A stretch of 64,000 nucleotides of DNA from contig JADNRY010000166.1 in assembly GCA_015501585.1 (NCBI GenBank), positions 1 through 64,000 on the forward strand. Direction: 5' to 3'. Positions 57,771-64,000 of this stretch are shown here, piece by piece; positions within the stretch are counted from its first letter, which is position 1; every line of letters starts with the position of its first letter. Position numbers and translations under genes: made by a program. The DNA comes from Rhodocollybia butyracea (Eukaryota > Basidiomycota > Agaricomycetes > Agaricales > Omphalotaceae). The notes under the pieces were generated by a model. It did no database searches and was not told the origin of the DNA. It saw only the letters and a list, made by a program, of their open reading frames with translations.

Positions 57771-59089
57771 AAACCCTAAGTATCTTCTATCCGATGAGTT
57801 CCACCGATTCACTTTCCATGTTCTAACTATAGTTTTATCCTTTTAGTAAGTATCTCTTTAATACATGAGTTGATCATTAACATTTATCTGATTTCGGGTC
57901 ATGGACATACTTACACCCTGAACTACAGACTTTTTGGACAATGTCTTCTTCTTTGATTATTTACTCAGTACAGGTCCTATACAACAGAATTTTTATATTG
58001 GTACCTATTCTGTTTTTCTACCCTCTGTTTGACATCTCTTGGTTGCTCTGAGGTTAATACTTTCTTGATACTCTATCCACTAGGTTATGGGGCCCCACCT
58101 TCTTCACTTAAAAAAGGTCATAATAATTAAGCTCTAACTTTTTCCTTATATGACAGGCCTTGCTACTCTTTATGAATATACACTTGCAATCATTGCTGCT
58201 TTTCATCATGTCCAGCAACAGGATCAGAGGATTGGCCAATCAAGTTGGGACTGTTGGGTACCCATCAAGAGGAAAATTCAAATGCATTACATTGCAAGTT
58301 CTGTTGGGATATGTTGACAGGACGATACCACCAAACAAAATTCTGCAAGCTAGAATTTTGGATGGAAATCATACAGAACTTGAAACAGCATCTGTTTAGC
58401 ATTTACTGGATTTACTAATTTATTTGGTACACTGCAGAATTGGTGCGGGAATTACCCAGAGGCGGGCCAGGCACCACATCTGCAAAACCTGGGATGAGCT
58501 CTGACTGCTCTGGAGCACTCTGGAGCGCTCCAAAGCTGTCAAAGCTGCCAAAGCAACCCAGAGCAGCTCAGAGTGCTCTACAGCAAGTACCCTTGCTCTG
58601 AGATGCTTTGGACTGAATAGCAACTGAATAGAACTGCTTTGATCAAAACCCAGGTTTTGCAGATGCATACTTCACTCTGTAGGCATTAATCTTTAAAAAC
58701 CCCTGTGTGGCCCCCGTGGCCAACCCGTGGCTATGCCACGGGTCTTTCAAAGCTTGTGATGGTCAGAAAGAGACCAGTGACCATACGTGACAAAGTGATG
58801 TCACCCGGCAGATAGCAGGCATATGAAAACGGGTGCAAAAACGCTCTAATGTGGCCTGGGCGCGATAAGTTGCTGAACAGTACTCCATTTGCTGGTTTGA
58901 CTGCTCTGGTATCTTCCGCCCATTACATTACTTTTTGTGCCCTTGTTTGCGCCTCCTGGCTCCACATCAGCGTGAAATTGTGGGCGTTGTCATACACAGC
59001 CGTTTATAAACCTAACCTAACCTAACCAGCGATGTACAGTGCCGGAAAGCCGCTTCCGGCTTCCCGTTCACCCATGTTTTCCTGATGGC
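57771..59089. other. Spacer between the tandem duplicates, with repeats
   Basis: Holds the near-palindrome TTAGGGGTTTAAACCCTAA (57770-57788), a MITE-like element (58477-58665), a perfect hairpin CCCGTGGC-TAT-GCCACGGG (about 58725-58743) and CCTAA repeats (about 59009-59028). The frame at 58160-58399 has no recognisable domain. Confidence 0.55.
58477..58665. mobile_element. MITE-like element, 189 bp
   Basis: Perfect 17-bp terminal inverted repeats, CATCTGCAAAACCTGGG at 58477-58493 and its reverse complement at 58649-58665. The interior has short complementary GAGC/GCTC words and no ORF. No clear target-site duplication was found. Confidence 0.7.
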
Positions 59090-62076
59090 CCCAAAGTGCA
59101 AAGGATTGACTGGATACAGATAACCGATGGACAATTTGCGAAGGTAAAAAAGCACTGGTGAGTACTCGGCAGATCTCCTGTAAGGTCCTACTGATGAAAA
59201 TACTTGACCTTTTGCTTACTGCTTTCTTTACAGGATTAAGGCAAAACTTACAATGTCAACAAGGCCCTCTCTTTATCTCTCTCCGTTTTACCCTCGAATT
59301 TACTTCGAAGGGAGTCAATTTTTGAGTCAATTACTCGGCACGGGCCAAGAGCTGAACACCGGGCATAATATCCACTTCTATGTTGCTTCTATGAACGAGT
59401 ATAATTCAGATGTGTCGTCGCCAAGGCATATGTGGATCAAGGTCTGAGCCTGCGTTGAGTAGCAAGTAAGGTGGTTAGTGGATGGAATGGAGAGTATCAT
59501 GGGGAGGAGCAAGGGGACTGGTCGTTGCACGCGTTTCTAGTAGTGGCGTGATCCGACAAATGATACATTTATCGCCCAATTATCTTAGGCGGTGCATCAA
59601 ACGGTGCAACGCAGACTGCAATACCTATTTAAGCAAGGTGATCAGGGGCGCTTGAATATTTGTATTCAGTGGCGGTACACGAGTTCCGTGAAAGTCGTTC
59701 TCGTTATTTGTGACATATAAGCTTCGCGAATTTTTCACTCATACAACTATCACTCGTCACTCTCGATGTCGAGTAACATGACCGCTGGACATGGCATCTC
59801 TCTATCGTACTCGCGTTCTGGAGACAGCTTCAAGTCAGGCTATGCGCCCTTACACGAGGATGAAGAAACTTTCCAAGAGATGCCCAAAATGGAATACAAC
59901 CATCCTTACGCTCCTAATTCTTCCCGAATCACCTCTCTACCTAGTTCCAGCAGACGGACTCGTGTTGGATTTATTATCATCTCTGCTGGCTTCATTGGTG
60001 CGGCAGTTCTCGCTGTCGTGAACCACATAGTGTTTTATCAACTGAATGGGACGGTAACGGGTAATCATACGCGTCAATTTTGGGTGAGTCTAGTCTTAAT
60101 TTTGCAAAGACGGATATGGGCTGACAAGTAACAACCATTTATTTAGATAACACTAGTGCAGAACGCGTTTCCGACTGCCATCTCCATTGTACTTCTTGCA
60201 GCACTCAACTGTTGTCTCTTGCAAGTGGTGCGTGCGTTACGTAGTTACTGAGATCTTTGTCCATTATCTATTGCAGGCACTCTATCGTATCCGATTGAGT
60301 TCTCATTCACTGGCACTTGTCAGTCTCATGACTTCACCACCAGATAGCCTCACGACACTCTTGATCCTGTGTAAATCGCGCCTTCAACTGTCAGTTTTGG
60401 GATTTGTATTCCTGGGTGTTATAACCCAAAGCTCCCTCGCGTTCACCTCGGTGTTTGTCCCTGGATCGTTGACCATCACGTCGAGCCCAGCGCGCCCAAA
60501 GTTGATCAGTGTTCCGACTATTGATCTGAACCTGGTTGACCGATCCGAGTCAGCAGGGAATGCGGCATCCAATGATGGCCAGAGTGCTATTCTTTTCAGC
60601 ACGCCCTCACAGCGCTGGCAACAGTTGATCACCCGTGCCGCTACTACGAATATTGCTCCTACCTGGGATCCTCCCGCGGACTGTGGGATTGCCTGCACTT
60701 ACAAGTTCAACTATTCGGCCCCTGCTCTCAATTGCACGCCCTTGTCCCAGCAGGATATTTGGCCTAACAACCAGTCGAGTAGTGATTCCAGTAATGGCCT
60801 TGCTTTCCCTCTTATTACAGGAAATACAACCCCAAATGAGTATTTCATGTACAATGCTTCCTATAGTGTGGAAGTTCAACCCACAGGAGTCGTATCATTC
60901 AACAACTCCGCTCTCCAGGTTTATTATCTGGAAGGATTCAACTCAACCACGTTGGCTAATTCTTTGGCCAATGGCACCCAGCCAGATATTTCTCCGTATT
61001 CTGCTCTAGGCGCATTCTGCACGTTCCAAAGCGCGACATACGAAGCAACAACTTCGTTCGCTAACAACTCCCAGACTTCTTCCACAAACGTTACGGCCTT
61101 CAGTGGTCCTCTTCCTTTTGAACCCAAAGACGGAACGTTCAACAGTACGTTGGCGGGCCTTAGCATTGCCTATATCTATGGTGAGCTCTTCAGCGGTAAC
61201 GTCTCCCACAATTCTTCCTCTGGAACCGAAACAACTTCTACACAAGCACTGCTCACACCGTTATTCAATCTGACCAGTGTAGTACTCGGGCCAAACACGA
61301 CCGATGGCTACTTTTCGTTATCGCAGAGGCTACACGGTGACATTGCACAAGGACTGCAGGATCTTCTTGCCAACGTTACCCTTTCACTCGTAAACGAGCA
61401 TATCGCTTTTACACCCGCCGATGCTATGGTGACTCCTGCTACAACCGAGTACGTGTACCAGGTCCGAAGGCTTGTGATATCATACGTTATAGTTTTCGCT
61501 GCTTCTACTTTGATAGTGATTTTGGGCCTTTCGTCGTTGCATGCGAACGATATAACCGCGACATTTGATTTGGAGCAGATCTTGGAGATGACGGCGAATA
61601 GCTCGGGACTTCATGAACTTGCAGTCCGTCCCAAGTTCGATGAGGTCCCTGTGAAGGGTAGACTTGTGATGGGTGGGCATGGGTTGACGCAACCTGTTCT
61701 CGATGTCGATCGAGAGAAAAAAGAGGTGTAGTTCCTCAAAGCTTATACTTATTGATTAGCACGATTAAATAATTTATATCTCTTCATTGATTTCCCATCG
61801 GATTCATAGTATCCGTTTGCCTGAAAACCTGAAATTTACCTACTTGTACTAATTTTGACTAATTATATCGTATACCCATCCGAATCTCTCTACCAGCCCA
61901 TATCAAGTTACCAATTAACAGCTAGGAAGTTGCTTGAAGTGTACATTATAGTTCTTGCGATTGTTGGACAGATAGGATAAAGCAAGGATAAAGTTTGGAG
62001 AACAGATGGAACGTGTGTGACCACAAGCATTATTTTGATTCGTCTACCCCCGGGACGCGTTATTTTCTTGAAGGTT
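59090..62076 (+). repeat. Tandem segmental duplication, unit 2
   Basis: Partner of 54720-57770; see that entry. The exon-intron structure and 3' flank are conserved. Confidence 0.85.
59766..61731 (+). CDS. Multi-pass membrane glycoprotein, tandem copy 2
   Basis: Exons 59766-60083, 60147-60227, 60277-61731 (617 aa). Exons 2 and 3 have the same lengths as in copy 1 (81 and 1455 nt). Exon 1 is 12 nt longer because an upstream ATG precedes the ATG equivalent to copy 1 (59778). Helices, sequons and the REKKEV tail are kept. Divergence from copy 1 is spread over the 5' half and the last 500 bp, but a central stretch is almost unchanged. Intact; likely membrane-located, function unknown. Confidence 0.85.
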
Positions 62077-62383
62077 ACGATTTTTTTTGACCATAAGCGT
62101 TTATAAAATTCACGCAAAGCATCGCAGCTTTCTGCCCGTCCCCTTTCTGCCCAAATCGCGGGAACATATTTCCTTTCCAATCTAGCTTACTGATCATCGA
62201 TCATCAGTCGTTTTTCTCGTTCATCGACCTCCCACCATCATTAGAAACACCTCTATATTCGCACATATAGCACAATTATTAGGCTACTCTTTGCAAGATA
62301 CCCCGATTCTCGCGCTCTCTATCAGATCTTCTTTCTTTAAAAACGACACAAACTAATGCTCTCCTTGTTCCTCCTTCGAAGAA
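61732..62383. other. 3' flank of the duplicated gene and promoter of the dioxygenase
   Basis: 61740-62076 matches 57460-57770. After that, pyrimidine-rich sequence leads to the ATG at 62384. No other gene. Confidence 0.6.
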
Positions 62384-64000
62384 ATGGAATACCTTGATAC
62401 GTCGCACTTCCTTTCTCTTCCTCGGCCCTCTGCAGGAGATTTCCATGCTCCTATAGTCGATACGACTACACTTGCTGCCCACGATTTCGACGTTGACCCT
62501 CGAACAGGCTTTATGCCTCCACATCCACCAGTTGAGCGACTTTTGTCACTAGAAGGACAGAACTACGAACACTGGGAAGATTTGCTTACCCAGGCCTGCG
62601 CCGCAGATCTACAAATTGCTGATAAAGAAGGTGGCCTCACTCTAGAGGAAGAGAGACGTAGTGAACAATGGAGAACAACAGTCCGAATGGCAAGTCTCCA
62701 ACTCTTCGTAAACTATTGTTTCGTTAATCCTTAAAATGTGTAGCTCCCCATCTTATCTATAACCCCTTTGCTCAAATCCGAGCTTCTACTTCGAAGGGCT
62801 CATTGTGTCCTCGCATGGATAATGCATTTTTACATCCATACCCTGCCCATCTCCTCCCCAGAAATTCGCATTCCTCCACCTGTAACGCTTCCGCTCTTAC
62901 TAGTCTCTCGAGAATTGCAGCTTCCCCCGTGTTAACTTACTCCGACGACGTACTTTACAACTGGGGAATTATTGATACAACAAATGCTTCTTCCTCGCCT
63001 TTCGGAACCATAGATCCACAAAATTTACGAGTCTTAACCACGTTCACATCCACGCCATCTGAATCCCACTTTTACCTTACATCCGCTCGTATCGAGCTCA
63101 TCGGCGTTCGCGCACTCTCGTTGATGCAATCTACTCTCGATGAGCTATTCGTTGGTGATGCTATTGCGGTCAGGCGTATCACGAAATACCTTAACCAGCT
63201 AGGATCAACCGATGTCTCGGGTTCAACAAGCGGTCGGGGTATCATAGGCGAAATGGAGACAGAACTCAACAAAATGACTGTCGGCTGTGATCCCCAGGTG
63301 TTTTATGAGCAGATTCGTCCTTGGTTTCGAGGTATCGATTCTAGCGAACGGAGGTGGATCTTTGAGGGCATCGAGATGGACGAGAGGCTGGAGGAACCCA
63401 CAGAGCTTTCTGGTCCGTCCGCGGGTCAGAGCTCGCTTATTCATGCGTTGGATGTATTCCTCGGTGTGGAGCAGTACTCGCATTCGAGAACTTTGACCGG
63501 ACGGTCGTCCATTACTAGTACTCCTGAAGACGAGCGGCCCAATGAGGCTATACCCGAGGCTTCTTCTTTCCTATCCCGAATGCAACTCTACATGCCCCGA
63601 CACCACCGTAACTTTTTAACCCACCTCCAAAATCAAAACACTAAGCGATCTCTCCGTGCACTCGTCTTCGATGCCCTTGCTTCCGCGGGTATCTCTCCTA
63701 CCGGAACCGCCAGCTCATCCACTTCCATCACCGTATCATCCAACTCTTCCCTATCCCCGTCTTCCATTATCGACACTGACGACGCACTCAATCTACTTTC
63801 AGCGTACAACACCGCCGTCATGGCTCTAAAAAAACTACGAGACTCTCATATCCTTATCGTAACGCGTTACATTATTGGCCCCGCTGCTCGTGCGAAGCGT
63901 TCTCAGCAACAGGCGCAGCAGGATGACGAGTTTTATATGAACGCTGAGGGTGTAGCTCCGCTAAGAGGTAGCGGAGGGACTGAGCTTGCTCATTTTTTGA
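62384..64000 (+). CDS. Indoleamine 2,3-dioxygenase, copy 2 (3' end beyond window; one frameshift)
   Basis: Exon 1 62384-62689; intron 62690-62743 with a GC-AG boundary (GCAAGT...TGTAG); exon 2 from 62744. Family features: FDVDPRTGFMPPHPPVERL, LLLRRAHCVLAWIMHFYIHTLP, LTYSDDVLYNW, FTSTPSESHFY, CDPQVFYEQIRPW, FEGIE, LSGPSAGQSSLIHALDVFLG, MQLYMPRHHRNFLTHL (haem His), ALKKLRDSHILIVTRYI and GSGGTELAHFL at the window edge. It carries longer Ser/Thr-rich inserts than copy 1 (around 63500 and 63700). The frame breaks at a C5 run (62924-62928), where six bases are needed for LPPVLTYS; TAA follows at 62933-62935. Otherwise intact. Confidence 0.85.
62690..62743 (+). other. GC-AG intron of dioxygenase copy 2
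   Basis: 54 bp, donor ATG|GCAAGT, acceptor TGTAG|CTC, phase 0. It joins TTVRM to LPILSITPLL, matching the same intron position in copy 1 (HMRS|IRFLDIQPLV). The only phase-0 GT alternative (GTAAAC) would leave a 36-bp intron. Confidence 0.7.

Noticed and set aside
58990..59030. CCTAACCTAACC as interstitial telomere
   Set aside because: Only about three units of a 5-bp repeat, unlike the TTAGGG units at 37.0 kb; noted only in connection with the duplication.

Overview
The window is eukaryotic and fits a filamentous basidiomycete, most likely an Agaricomycete. Coding regions are broken by short introns of about 42-86 bp with GTRNGT donors. The gene families (DUF6536 membrane protein, F-box protein, SET protein, RlpA-like secreted protein, TPR-CHAT protein, paired indoleamine 2,3-dioxygenases) and the decayed DDE transposase are types I know from mushroom-forming fungi. 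No rRNA, tRNA or CRISPR was recognised.

Region 1 (1-13,100) is a transposon graveyard. It holds the 5' part of a minus-strand Ty3/gypsy-type element whose gag frame runs back through the primer binding site into the long LTR, a second LTR copy (3,121-5,400), and a diverged third copy (10,367-10,920, plus strand). A degenerate plus-strand gag-pol (6,961-10,056) follows, whose protease is split by a very young 1.56-kb non-autonomous LTR element (7,760-9,316) with apparently identical LTRs. A chimeric ORF runs into a DDE transposase pseudogene (to 13,093). Before the old gag lies an unusual array of eight hairpins with covarying arms (6,074-6,388).

Region 2 (15,000-36,700) is gene-bearing: a DUF6536 membrane protein, an RlpA-like secreted protein, a SET-domain gene and its decayed copy, a small secreted protein, two near-identical NADP-type zinc alcohol dehydrogenases (24.5 and 33.0 kb), a multi-pass membrane protein and an F-box protein. 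A 2.46-kb putative DNA transposon with CAAGTCT-rich inverted ends (29,808-32,264), itself carrying a solo LTR, lies between the two dehydrogenases.

Region 3 (36,700-43,200) has interstitial telomere repeats with a large foldback, then a predicted membrane-TPR-CHAT protease-like protein and a small cysteine-rich secreted protein.

Region 4 (43,200-64,000) has two indoleamine 2,3-dioxygenase paralogues (48.1-49.5 kb minus; 62.4 kb to the window end, plus), a small conserved-looking intracellular protein, and a tandem duplication of a multi-pass glycoprotein gene (55.5 and 59.8 kb) with signs of gene conversion. Several otherwise intact genes (SET, CHAT, both dioxygenases) carry single-base frameshifts, mostly losses in short homopolymers, so either consensus errors or very recent pseudogenisation must be considered.
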